A DNA stretch of 64,000 bases from Thermaurantimonas sp046295455. GTDB lineage: Bacteria > Bacteroidota > Bacteroidia > Flavobacteriales > Schleiferiaceae. The DNA is taken from contig JBKBNI010000002.1 of assembly GCA_046295455.1 (NCBI GenBank), positions 62,001 through 126,000 of the forward strand, in the 5' to 3' direction. Below are positions 1 to 8,045 of the stretch, piece by piece (position 1 is the stretch's first letter; each line of letters begins with the position of its first letter). The notes beneath the pieces were generated by a model. The model was given only the letters and a program-made list of their open reading frames with translations. It was not told the DNA's origin and did not search any database. The position numbers and the translations under genes were made by a program.

Positions 1-1548
1 AATGACGACCCCGATGTGGTTAAAGGACGAGCCGGTAGCCCTTATGCTGTAAAAGACTACTACAATGTAAACCCAGACCTTGCCGTGGATGTTACCCAGC
101 GGCTTGCGGAGTTTAAGGCATTGGTAGACCGCACACATAGCGTAGGTTTGCGGGTTATCATTGATCTGGTACCCAATCACGTAGCGCGCCGATACAACAG
201 TATAAGCCGGCCGGCGGGTGTCAGGGATCTGGGTGAGGAGGACGATGCTTCGGTCGAATTTCACGTTGATAATAATTTCTATTATATACCCGGCCAACCC
301 TTTCAGGTACCCGAATGGAAAGACGGATACAAGCCACTGGGGGGTGAACCACACCCATTGGCCGATGGATTCTTTGATGAAAATCCCGCAAAATGGACCG
401 GAAATGGCAGCCGGTCGCCCCGACCGGACTTCTACGATTGGTACGAAACTGTAAAACTGAATTACGGCATCGCACCGGATGGCACAAAGCATTTTACGGA
501 GCTGCCTTCAGACTTTCACAAGAAAGATTTTAAGGCACATTTTGAATTTTGGAAAGGAAAGAAAGTACCCGATACCTGGGTGAAGTTTCGACAGATCGCA
601 GAATTTTGGATTGACTTCGGTGTAGATGGTTTTCGATACGATATGGCTGAAATGGTCCCGGTAGAATTTTGGAGCTATATGAATTCTGCCATTAAGGCGA
701 AAAATCCGAACGCACTTCTGATAGCTGAAATTTACAATCCGTCGATTTACAGAGATTACATCCGACTTGGCAAGATGGATCTTCTCTACGACAAGGTAGA
801 GATGTACGATACGTTGCGAAGCATTGTAGAAGGTCGTGGAAGCGCTGATAATATACCGGCAATCGTGGAGAGAAATGCAGATATACAATCCTGTCTGCTG
901 CACTTTTTGGAGAATCACGACGAGCAGAGAATCGCCAGTCCTGCCTTTGCCGGAGATCCAGTGAGGGCACTTCCAGCTATGGTGGTATCCGCCACGGTAG
1001 ATGCAGGGGCCACCATGATCTACTTCGGTCAGGAAGTCGGCGAACCCGCTGCCGAAGACGCAGGATTTGGAAAACCAACGCGGACAAGCATCTTCGACTA
1101 TGTGGGAGTACCTGCCCACCAGCGTTGGATGAATAATGGAAAGTTTGATGGAGGATCCCTGTCAGCCTCTGAGAGACAATTGAGAAACTATTACAAAACT
1201 CTTCTCAACATTGCCAGAAGTCACCCGGCCCTGACCGGCAAATTTGTTGATCTGCATCTGTACAACAGGGCTGAAAACCCAGAAGAGTATCACCACAAAA
1301 TATACTCATACATCCGACATAAGGGGTTAAACCGATTGCTCATTGCTGTTAACTTTTCAGACAAAGCCTCCGACATTGCCTTACGACTTTCACCTGATGC
1401 CATCCGCGACCTGAAATTGTCAGCCGGCCGGTATCCTGCTAAAGATCTTCTCTCCAGTGCCAACAATCTGACCATAGATGTCAATGGGCAGACCGGTAGT
1501 GTCCTCCTTCGAATGGAAGCGTTTCAAAGTATGATTATTGAATTTTAA
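1..1548 (+). CDS. Alpha-amylase family (GH13) glycoside hydrolase, 5' end missing
   Basis: The reading frame is open at base 1, so the N-terminus lies outside the window; an internal GTG at 16 is not a convincing start. The four conserved GH13 regions are present in order: DLVPNH near base 165, FRYDMAE with the nucleophile Asp near 640, LIAEIYN with the acid/base Glu near 727, and ENHDEQ with the third Asp near 920. The last ~90 residues look like the usual C-terminal all-beta domain. The family hydrolyses or transfers alpha-1,4-glucans; the exact substrate and location cannot be told without the N-terminus. The stop overlaps the next gene by 11 bases, suggesting co-transcription. A GlgE homologue lies 21 kb away, but no other starch or maltose genes are adjacent. 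Confidence 0.9.
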   Translation, partial: NDDPDVVKGRAGSPYAVKDYYNVNPDLAVDVTQRLAEFKALVDRTHSVGLRVIIDLVPNHVARRYNSISRPAGVRDLGEEDDASVEFHVDNNFYYIPGQPFQVPEWKDGYKPLGGEPHPLADGFFDENPAKWTGNGSRSPRPDFYDWYETVKLNYGIAPDGTKHFTELPSDFHKKDFKAHFEFWKGKKVPDTWVKFRQIAEFWIDFGVDGFRYDMAEMVPVEFWSYMNSAIKAKNPNALLIAEIYNPSIYRDYIRLGKMDLLYDKVEMYDTLRSIVEGRGSADNIPAIVERNADIQSCLLHFLENHDEQRIASPAFAGDPVRALPAMVVSATVDAGATMIYFGQEVGEPAAEDAGFGKPTRTSIFDYVGVPAHQRWMNNGKFDGGSLSASERQLRNYYKTLLNIARSHPALTGKFVDLHLYNRAENPEEYHHKIYSYIRHKGLNRLLIAVNFSDKASDIALRLSPDAIRDLKLSAGRYPAKDLLSSANNLTIDVNGQTGSVLLRMEAFQSMIIEF

Positions 1549-2806
1549 CTTTAAATTGGAACAGTGGATTGTATTTAGGGAAAATCTGATTCAGTCTGTG
1601 CGCAATATTTTTAATCAGCGGCTGCGCACCGTCATTACACTTCTGATAATTGCCTTCGGCATCACAGCTCTGGTTGGGATTCTCACATCGACATCAGCAA
1701 TTGAGCAGACCATAAGTGGTCAGTTCAGTAGACTGGGTGCTACCACCTTTACTGTGCAAAACAGAGCATTAAACATTCAAATTGGCCGGCGAAGAAATCC
1801 GGTGCGCACAAATCCCCCAATCACACTCATACAGGCCAGAAAGCTCACAACCTTTCTCAATGAAAAAGGCATAGTAAACTCAATCTCCTACATTGCCACC
1901 GGCGTGGCCGAAGTGAAACGAGCCTCCCTGAAATCAAATCCCAACGTAACTGTCTGGGCTGCAGAAGGCGATTATTTGACCACTGCGGGATACGACCTGA
2001 GTCAAGGAAGATTTTTCAGTGAGCAGGAATTAAGCCGCGGGAGCTTTGTGGCCGTAATAGGTAAAGATATTACCGATATGCTTTTTCCGGGAGTAAACGA
2101 CGTGGTCAATGAATTTATCACCGTCGGATCAAACCGATACCGTGTGGTCGGAGTACTGGCTTTTAAGGGTGCTTCTTCAGGATTTGGTGGCGATCGCACA
2201 GTAATCATCCCACTGACCAATGCCAGGGCCAATTTCAAACGTGCATCCGAAACCTATGCTGTCAATGTATTGGCTCCTTCGGCAGAATCTCTGGACGGAC
2301 TGATCGGTGAGGTCACTGCAGCCATGCGAGCCATTAAAAAATTAAAACCCGGCCAGCAAAACAATTTTGAAATCGTAAAAAGTGATTCAGTAGCGCAAAT
2401 ACTCATCAGCAACCTTCGCTATGTAACCCTTGCTGCTACCGGTATTGGTCTGATTACACTTCTGGGGGCGGCCATTGCCTTGCTAAACATCATGCTGGTC
2501 TCTGTAACAGAGAGGACACGCGAAATCGGCATTCTCAAAGCATTGGGAGCCCGAAAGTCCACCATCAGACAGCAATTTCTTACAGAAGCAGTAGTATTGA
2601 CCCAACTGGGCGGCCTGGCCGGCATTCTTCTCGGACTGGCTATAGGCAATCTGACCGCTTACCTGATCGGAGGCCAGTTTACCGCCCCATGGCAGTGGAT
2701 CCTGCTGGCTCTGGTGCTGTGTTTTGTGACCGGCGTAGCTGCCGGTTTTTATCCGGCCAATAAAGCCGCCAATCTGGATCCCGTAGAGGCATTGAGATAT
2801 GAGTGA
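1538..2806 (+). CDS. MacB-type ABC transporter permease
   Basis: This 422-residue protein has the MacB/FtsX layout. A transmembrane helix at about residues 29-50 is followed by a ~230-residue periplasmic domain, then three C-terminal helices (about 295-320, 350-375 and 388-405). The cytoplasmic loop after the second helix carries TERTREIGILKALGA and the C-terminus reads DPVEALRYE, both hallmarks of the family. Such permeases work with an ABC ATPase in mechanotransmission or efflux; no ATPase gene is adjacent here. The start is a TTG at 1538 inside the end of the amylase gene, chosen because no ATG precedes the first helix and the frame continues smoothly from it. Identity of the family is secure, the substrate unknown. 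Confidence 0.85.
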   Translation: MNFNFKLEQWIVFRENLIQSVRNIFNQRLRTVITLLIIAFGITALVGILTSTSAIEQTISGQFSRLGATTFTVQNRALNIQIGRRRNPVRTNPPITLIQARKLTTFLNEKGIVNSISYIATGVAEVKRASLKSNPNVTVWAAEGDYLTTAGYDLSQGRFFSEQELSRGSFVAVIGKDITDMLFPGVNDVVNEFITVGSNRYRVVGVLAFKGASSGFGGDRTVIIPLTNARANFKRASETYAVNVLAPSAESLDGLIGEVTAAMRAIKKLKPGQQNNFEIVKSDSVAQILISNLRYVTLAATGIGLITLLGAAIALLNIMLVSVTERTREIGILKALGARKSTIRQQFLTEAVVLTQLGGLAGILLGLAIGNLTAYLIGGQFTAPWQWILLALVLCFVTGVAAGFYPANKAANLDPVEALRYE

Positions 2807-2927
2807 TGAAATGCTTGTGGCAGTTAGATAAATTCTACCCGTTTCTACCTTGTTCTTTGCAGCCAGATACTTGACTTAGAATCCTTAAAGTCCTGCGAAA
2901 AATTAGCTTTTCACGTCGTAGCCAATA

Positions 2928-2935
2928 TATTTTTG
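2928..2935 (+). promoter_or_regulatory. Bacteroidota -7 promoter element for the aldolase gene
   Basis: TATTTTTG matches the TAnnTTTG -7 consensus. It lies 31 bases before the ATG at 2966 and overlaps an in-frame TTG at 2933, arguing against translation from there. No clear -33 TTTG is seen. Confidence 0.5.
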
Positions 2936-2965
2936 TGCACAGTACAATCTTTAAAATCAATCGTT

Positions 2966-4039
2966 ATGACCCACGCAGACATCGTCTCCCTGCTCGGCGA
3001 TCAGGCCGAATCCCTCCTCAACCATCAATGTAAAACCATTCCGAAAGAACAACTTCATCTGCCGTCACCTGATTTTGTGGATAGAGTTTTCGGGCCAAGC
3101 AATCGGAACATTCAGACGCTTCGCAGCCTACAGACCTTGTACAACCACGGTCGTCTGGCCGGTACCGGTTATTTGAGTATACTACCGGTAGATCAAGGAA
3201 TAGAACACAGTGCAGGTGCATCATTTGCCAAAAATCCCCTCTACTTCGACCCTGAAAATATTGTAAAACTCGCTATCGAAGGCGGCTGCAATGCCGTAGC
3301 CTCCACCTTTGGCGTACTGGCAGCTACAGCTCGTAAGTATGCTCATAAAATCCCATTTATAGTTAAAATCAACCACAACGAGCTGCTCACCTATCCTAAT
3401 AAATTTGATCAGATCATGTTTGGCACCATTGAGGATGCATGGAATTTAGGTGCTGTGGCCGTCGGCGCTACCATTTACTTCGGAAGCGAAGAGTCCAGCC
3501 GCCAGATTGTAGAAGTGGCAGAGGCTTTTGCCTATGCACACGAACTAGGTATGGCGACCATACTTTGGTGCTACACGCGCAACAATGCCTTTAAACGCGA
3601 TGGCAAAGATTACCACACTGCTGCTGACCTGACCGGACAGGCTAACCACCTAGGAGTTACAATTCAGGCTGATATTGTGAAGCAAAAGTTACCTACGCTC
3701 AATGGTGGCTATAAAGCACTTAACACAGGAGGATCATCTTATGGCAAACTCGACGAACGCATTTATACCCATCTGACCAGCGAGCACCCAATCGATTTGA
3801 CACGCTATCAAGTAGCTAATGGATACATGGGCCGAGCGGGTCTCATTAATTCCGGTGGAGAGTCAAAGGGAGCGAGTGACATGGCAGATGCTGTTTATAC
3901 CGCAGTGGTCAACAAACGTGCCGGTGGACAAGGTTTGATCTCTGGTCGGAAAGCTTTTCAAAAACCCATGAATGAAGGCGTTGCTCTTCTTCACGCTATT
4001 CAGGATGTTTATCTGGATTCAGAGATAACAATTGCCTGA
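2966..4039 (+). CDS. fbaB: Class I fructose-bisphosphate aldolase (DhnA/FbaB type)
   Basis: The 357-residue protein resembles the DhnA-type class I aldolases that cleave fructose 1,6-bisphosphate through a Schiff-base lysine. Visible landmarks are LSILPVDQGIEHS near residue 72, the IPFIVKINHNE strand, and YGKLDER followed by a glycine-rich phosphate-binding region (GRAGLINSGGESKG). The length matches the family in Bacteroidota. The ATG at 2966 is preferred to an upstream in-frame TTG at 2933, which falls inside a likely -7 promoter element. The gene is transcribed alone: promoter upstream, hairpin terminator 23 bases downstream. Role: glycolysis and gluconeogenesis in the cytoplasm. Confidence 0.88.
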   Translation: MTHADIVSLLGDQAESLLNHQCKTIPKEQLHLPSPDFVDRVFGPSNRNIQTLRSLQTLYNHGRLAGTGYLSILPVDQGIEHSAGASFAKNPLYFDPENIVKLAIEGGCNAVASTFGVLAATARKYAHKIPFIVKINHNELLTYPNKFDQIMFGTIEDAWNLGAVAVGATIYFGSEESSRQIVEVAEAFAYAHELGMATILWCYTRNNAFKRDGKDYHTAADLTGQANHLGVTIQADIVKQKLPTLNGGYKALNTGGSSYGKLDERIYTHLTSEHPIDLTRYQVANGYMGRAGLINSGGESKGASDMADAVYTAVVNKRAGGQGLISGRKAFQKPMNEGVALLHAIQDVYLDSEITIA

Positions 4040-4061
4040 TTCTTTAAACACTTTCTAAAAG

Positions 4062-4095
4062 CCCGGTTTTTAAATTAAGAAACCGGGTGTTTTTA
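4062..4095 (+). terminator. Rho-independent terminator after the aldolase gene
   Basis: A perfect 8-bp inverted repeat (CCCGGTTT at 4062-4069, AAACCGGG at 4080-4087) with a 10-base loop is followed by TGTTTTTATTT. Position and shape fit an intrinsic terminator for the plus strand; it lies 81 bases from the convergent era gene. Confidence 0.8.
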
Positions 4096-4175
4096 TTTCA
4101 CCATAAACTCAATACATGTAAACAGTCACCACAAATCGACCAACCTCTTTTGGAATCAGGCATTTTTCAGCTGAA

Positions 4176-5072
4176 TTATCTGTACCCGTATCGTTTTAGT
4201 TTTTTGTTATCAAACCGCCAATCAGGATCAACTTTCACAAAAAGTTCTAAAAAGATTTTTTTTAAAAAAAAGTGCTCAAGCGCAATCCGTGCCTCTGTAC
4301 CAACACGTTTAAGGGCGCTTCCACCCTTGCCAATCAGAATAGATTTTTGAGTATCGCGCTCCACAACGATAGTCGCTCTGATGCGAATGATATTTTCTTC
4401 CTCTTTAAATTCGTCCACAATTACCTCGCTGGCATAAGGAATTTCTTCTCTATAGTGCAATAGTATTTTTTCACGAATTACTTCAGAGACAATAAATCTT
4501 TCAGATTTATCTGTCAATTGATCTGTATCAAAATACGGCGGATGAAAAGGAAGTAATTCGAGAAGACGATTTTTCAACTCAATCACATTAAAACAATGTA
4601 GCGCTGAAATAAGCCATACCTCTGCCCTCGGGGCTACTGACTTCCAATATTCAACCTCTGATAAGGCTTCTTCCTGACTGATGGTGTCGACCTTATTCAC
4701 TGCTATGATCAGAGGTATGTCAGCAGCCAGAATTGCTTCAAAAATTTCTTTGTTCTTAGGCTCCCTCTCCCCGGGCACCACGAGCAGAAGGGCGATATCG
4801 GCATCCTCAAGCGCTTCTTTCACAGTATTCATCATCGTCTCCTGCAGGGCATACTTTGGTTCTATGATGCCGGGAGTGTCGGAGAAGATCATTTGGTAGC
4901 CGGGTTCATTGAGTATACCCAGCATGCGGGTGCGGGTAGTCTGTGCCTTTGGGGTCACTATTGCCAGTCGTTCACCCAGTAGGGCATTCAGAAGGGTTGA
5001 TTTGCCGGCATTCGGATTGCCGAATATATTGATATATCCGGCCTTAAAGGGTTTATGTTCTGAATTTTCCAT
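4176..5072 (-). CDS. era: GTPase Era
   Basis: Era is a GTPase that binds the 3' end of 16S rRNA and helps assemble the small ribosomal subunit. All G motifs are visible: G1 GNPNAGKST (residues 18-26), G3 DTPG (65-68), G4 NKVD (126-129) and a G5-like SAL. The C-terminal third is a type II KH domain with ILIGKGGSALKRVG. The 298-residue length is typical. It sits 3 bases downstream of the dehydratase gene and is probably co-transcribed with it. Confidence 0.97.
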   Translation of the reverse strand: MENSEHKPFKAGYINIFGNPNAGKSTLLNALLGERLAIVTPKAQTTRTRMLGILNEPGYQMIFSDTPGIIEPKYALQETMMNTVKEALEDADIALLLVVPGEREPKNKEIFEAILAADIPLIIAVNKVDTISQEEALSEVEYWKSVAPRAEVWLISALHCFNVIELKNRLLELLPFHPPYFDTDQLTDKSERFIVSEVIREKILLHYREEIPYASEVIVDEFKEEENIIRIRATIVVERDTQKSILIGKGGSALKRVGTEARIALEHFFLKKIFLELFVKVDPDWRFDNKKLKRYGYR

Positions 5073-5075
5073 CTT

Positions 5076-6020
5076 TCACAAAAGTAACCTTAATTTCGAG
5101 GAATCCACATTTCCGCCGGTAAGTATTACAACTACCTTCTTTCTTTTAAACAATTCTTTGTTTTTGAGCAGCACAGCTACTGCCACTGCACAACTGGGCT
5201 CGATGACCACCTTCAGCCTGAAAGTAATCCAACGCCATGCGTCGGTGATTTCCTGCTCTGTTACGGTTATGATGTCGAATACGTGCTTTTTTATGATCTG
5301 AAAAGTGATGTCCCCCAATGATGTGCGCAATCCATCCGCAAGGGTTTTGGCTTCACCTACCGGCACTATTTTTCCGGAGCGAAAAGATTGATATGCATCA
5401 TCTGCATTGGCCGGTTCGCAGCCTATAACCTTGGTTTCTGATGAGAAGGCGGATGCTGCCAATGCTGTTCCGGACAGCAAACCTCCGCCACCTACCGGTG
5501 CCAGGATATAATCCGGCATAACACCGGATGTAAAAATTTCGTACGCACACGTCCCTTGTCCTTCGATGACATCCAAATGATTGTATGGTGGTATAAAATG
5601 GGCTCCGGTCTCATTCAGAATATCCTCCAGCACTCGTTCTCTATCGGCCAGAGTAGGCTGACAAAAGGTTATTCTTCCGCCATAATGCCTTACGGCTTCT
5701 ATTTTGGTTTCAGGCGCATTTTCGGGCATTACAATGTATGCGGCAGTGCCTAGCAGGTTTGCTGCCCAGGCCAACGCCTGTCCATGATTGCCACTGCTAT
5801 GGGTGGCCACTCCCCTTTTGAGCGCATCCTGATCCAGTTTTAAGAGCGCATTGATTGCTCCTCGCGCCTTGAATGCATGTACTTTTTGAAAATTTTCACA
5901 TTTGAAGTATGTTGTATTTTCCAAAAAAGCGTTTATCCAATCGTCGGTCAGAAGTGGCGTATCAGTTATGTATTTTGAAATCCGCTGATATGCTTGTTCG
6001 ATATTCACCTGCATGATCAT
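5076..6020 (-). CDS. PLP-dependent threonine/serine dehydratase-like enzyme
   Basis: The 314-residue protein is a fold-type II PLP enzyme. Lys51 in HAFKARGA is the cofactor lysine, SSGNHG (75-80) binds the substrate carboxylate, and the glycine loop VGGGGLLSG (176-184) holds the PLP phosphate. There is no C-terminal ACT regulatory domain, so it resembles catabolic threonine dehydratases and serine racemases rather than biosynthetic IlvA. Those enzymes form 2-oxobutyrate or pyruvate plus ammonia, or racemise serine; sequence alone does not choose between them. Two Met codons (6020 and 6014) are possible starts. The gene is first in a two-gene unit with era. Confidence 0.85.
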   Translation of the reverse strand: MIMQVNIEQAYQRISKYITDTPLLTDDWINAFLENTTYFKCENFQKVHAFKARGAINALLKLDQDALKRGVATHSSGNHGQALAWAANLLGTAAYIVMPENAPETKIEAVRHYGGRITFCQPTLADRERVLEDILNETGAHFIPPYNHLDVIEGQGTCAYEIFTSGVMPDYILAPVGGGGLLSGTALAASAFSSETKVIGCEPANADDAYQSFRSGKIVPVGEAKTLADGLRTSLGDITFQIIKKHVFDIITVTEQEITDAWRWITFRLKVVIEPSCAVAVAVLLKNKELFKRKKVVVILTGGNVDSSKLRLLL

Positions 6021-6038
6021 TTAGTAATGTGAGTGTGC

Positions 6039-6046
6039 TATTTTTG
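6039..6046 (+). promoter_or_regulatory. -7 promoter element for the PAS/H-box gene
   Basis: TATTTTTG matches TAnnTTTG, 45 bases before the ATG at 6092 in the 71-base divergent spacer. On the other strand a one-mismatch element (TTAATTTG, 6074-6081) could serve the dehydratase-era unit. Confidence 0.4.
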
Positions 6047-6091
6047 TTCATATGAAACTGTTACAATCGTATACAAATTAATCTGGCATCG

Positions 6092-7417
6092 ATGAACTCC
6101 TATTTTATCGGCTGCAGAAATGTTCTCATGGTGGTAATCGATGCGGACATGACACTGGTACAGTTTAATGATGCATTCCGAAATATATTCAAAATAGAGC
6201 AGAATTTTAAAGGTCGCTTTTCAGACTTTTTATCCGAAGAATCTGCTCAAATGTTTTTTGAAATCTTTCAAACAGTACTTGTGTCAAATAACCACTCTGC
6301 AAATGTAAATCTGACGTACAAATCTTTATCCTTGCCAAAGGATGTAGATATCATCTGGGAATTTTACAGATCAGAACAGAGCGAGAAAACTGAAATAGTC
6401 GGATTAGGAATTGCAAAAGCATCCGCACACAGCATCATCACACCCGAAAATATTTACAAACTGGATGCATTATTCGCGTCGACGAACGAAGCCAGTATTA
6501 TTATATCCCGAGATATAATTGTGGAATATTTCAGCGCTCAGGCATATCAGGACGTGAAATTATTTTTTGGAAAAGAATTAAAAACGGGAGATGATTTTGA
6601 CCAATACATCCTTCCGGAATTAAGAGACCTTTTCTACGAGAAATTTAATGAAGCCTTAAGTGGAAAGGAGATCTTTTATGAGATTAACATTCCTGTAGGC
6701 AGTGAGGAGGGGCTATGGTATTTTATCAAATTTATACCTGTAAAATCCAGTATTGGCACGATCAGTTCTGTAATGTATTCAGCCAGAAACATTAATGACA
6801 TAAAGAAGTATGAAGCTGAGCTGAATAAGCAAAAATTTTACCTGAAATCCATGTACGAGAGTACCGACACGGCCATAGCCATTTTTGACAAGGAACTCAG
6901 AATGCTCTATGTCAATAAAAAAGCATTTGAATTGACAGAGAAAAAGTTTGGAAAAAAAATAAGTATCGGCGATTCTGCCTTTGATTTTATTTATGGCAGT
7001 TTACAAGCGTCCTTCAGGGATCAAATCGATACTGTACTAAAAGGAGATTCAGCCATTTTTGAAGTAAAAGACCAGGGAGAATATTGGAGATTCAAAATCT
7101 TTCCGATTCACGATGAAAACAATACCACTTTGGGGGTATCGATCCACATTTCGGACATTACAGCCATTAAATTATACGAAAATAAAATAATCGAACAAGT
7201 AAAATTTCTCAAGCAATTGGCATGGTCTCAGAGTCATGAACTGAGAGGTCCCTTATCTACAATAATGGCAATATGTGATAATTTGGATGAAATTTCTGAC
7301 CCGGAGTTAAAAGAACACATGATATCCAAAATAAAAGATTACGCAGAACAAATGGATTTGATCATCAAATCAACTGTCATTAGCATCAATCAACTTTCTG
7401 ACAAACACAGTATGTAA
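6092..7417 (+). CDS. Triple-PAS protein ending in an orphan histidine-kinase H-box
   Basis: The 441 residues read as three successive PAS-like sensor modules (about 1-115, 125-245 and 250-370), the last ending in SIHISDITAIKLYENKI, a typical PAS-to-coiled-coil junction. A HisKA-like H-box follows: QSHELRGPLSTIM, with the candidate phospho-acceptor His382. Only about 60 residues remain, so there is no HATPase_c domain: no N, G1 or G2 boxes. No signal peptide or membrane helix is evident, so it is probably cytoplasmic. Inference: a phosphotransfer or dimerisation partner for another kinase, or a signalling protein that has lost its catalytic domain. No response regulator is adjacent; a membrane Ser/Thr kinase lies 600 bases downstream. 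Confidence 0.8.
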   Translation: MNSYFIGCRNVLMVVIDADMTLVQFNDAFRNIFKIEQNFKGRFSDFLSEESAQMFFEIFQTVLVSNNHSANVNLTYKSLSLPKDVDIIWEFYRSEQSEKTEIVGLGIAKASAHSIITPENIYKLDALFASTNEASIIISRDIIVEYFSAQAYQDVKLFFGKELKTGDDFDQYILPELRDLFYEKFNEALSGKEIFYEINIPVGSEEGLWYFIKFIPVKSSIGTISSVMYSARNINDIKKYEAELNKQKFYLKSMYESTDTAIAIFDKELRMLYVNKKAFELTEKKFGKKISIGDSAFDFIYGSLQASFRDQIDTVLKGDSAIFEVKDQGEYWRFKIFPIHDENNTTLGVSIHISDITAIKLYENKIIEQVKFLKQLAWSQSHELRGPLSTIMAICDNLDEISDPELKEHMISKIKDYAEQMDLIIKSTVISINQLSDKHSM

Positions 7418-7485
7418 TAGTTTTTGGTTTCAGCAGACCACAAAATCATGCAAATGAATGAGTAGAAAACCTTCGGGTATCTATC

Positions 7486-7493
7486 TACTTTTG
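7486..7493 (+). promoter_or_regulatory. -7 promoter element for the small secreted-protein gene
   Basis: TACTTTTG matches TAnnTTTG, 18 bases before the ATG at 7512. It lies inside the longer open frame that begins at 7458 and so supports the later start. Confidence 0.45.
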
Positions 7494-7511
7494 GCTAAAA
7501 TCATATGTGTG

Positions 7512-8006
7512 ATGAAAAATTTATTTAAAAATCTTTCACTTTCAGCTTTGTTAATAGCTTTTGTCCATGTCTGTTTATCCGCTCAGGATGTCCGACTTGA
7601 ACAAAGTCTCAATGCTCTTGGATTGAAATACACTTTTGATGAAAGTCAAAAAACCTATAAATTATTGTTCAATTTAGACAATGGTAGATCTCAGATCATT
7701 TTTGTAAATGCAAATGTATATGAATTGAATAGTGGATTTAAGATTAGGGAAATTTTTTCTCCCGTAGCCAAATTAGAAAACAAATCGGACTTTTCACATC
7801 GCATGCTTTTCACAATTCTTGAGAAGAATTATGAATACAAAATAGGTAACTGGCAAATCTTTGGTGGCGATCCACCTTATTTGCTTCTGTTTTCTATTAA
7901 AGTTCCACCGGATATCAGCAATAATTTTTTGAGAGAGTTACTCATCATTGCAGCTAGAAGGTCTGATGAGATGGAAAAAGATCTGACCGGTACAGATGAT
8001 TATTAA
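7512..8006 (+). CDS. Small exported protein of unknown function
   Basis: I do not recognise this 164-residue protein. From the ATG at 7512 it starts with MKNLFKNLSLSALLIAF and a probable cleavage site after LSA, a good Sec signal peptide; starting at the upstream ATG (7458) would bury the signal. The mature part is a small alpha/beta domain with alternating strands (KLLFNLDNGR, QIIFVNANVY, YLLLFSIKVP) and an acidic tail, loosely resembling YbjN or secretion-chaperone folds, though this is only an impression. It lies 39 bases upstream of the Ser/Thr kinase gene and could share its transcript. Confidence 0.65.
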   Translation: MKNLFKNLSLSALLIAFVHVCLSAQDVRLEQSLNALGLKYTFDESQKTYKLLFNLDNGRSQIIFVNANVYELNSGFKIREIFSPVAKLENKSDFSHRMLFTILEKNYEYKIGNWQIFGGDPPYLLLFSIKVPPDISNNFLRELLIIAARRSDEMEKDLTGTDDY

Positions 8007-8045
8007 GATTTAAAGACTTTAAATATAGTGTAAAGTATATCCGAT

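Noticed and set aside
508..1119. 203-codon minus-strand open frame inside the amylase gene
   Set aside because: It lies wholly antisense to conserved GH13 motifs and encodes no recognisable domain.
4087..4350. 87-codon plus-strand frame after the aldolase
   Set aside because: Begins inside the terminator and runs antisense to the end of era.
7225..7417. Frameshift that would restore a kinase ATPase domain to the PAS protein
   Set aside because: No N, G1 or G2 box is readable in any frame after 7417; the next coding sequence is a signal-peptide protein with its own promoter element.
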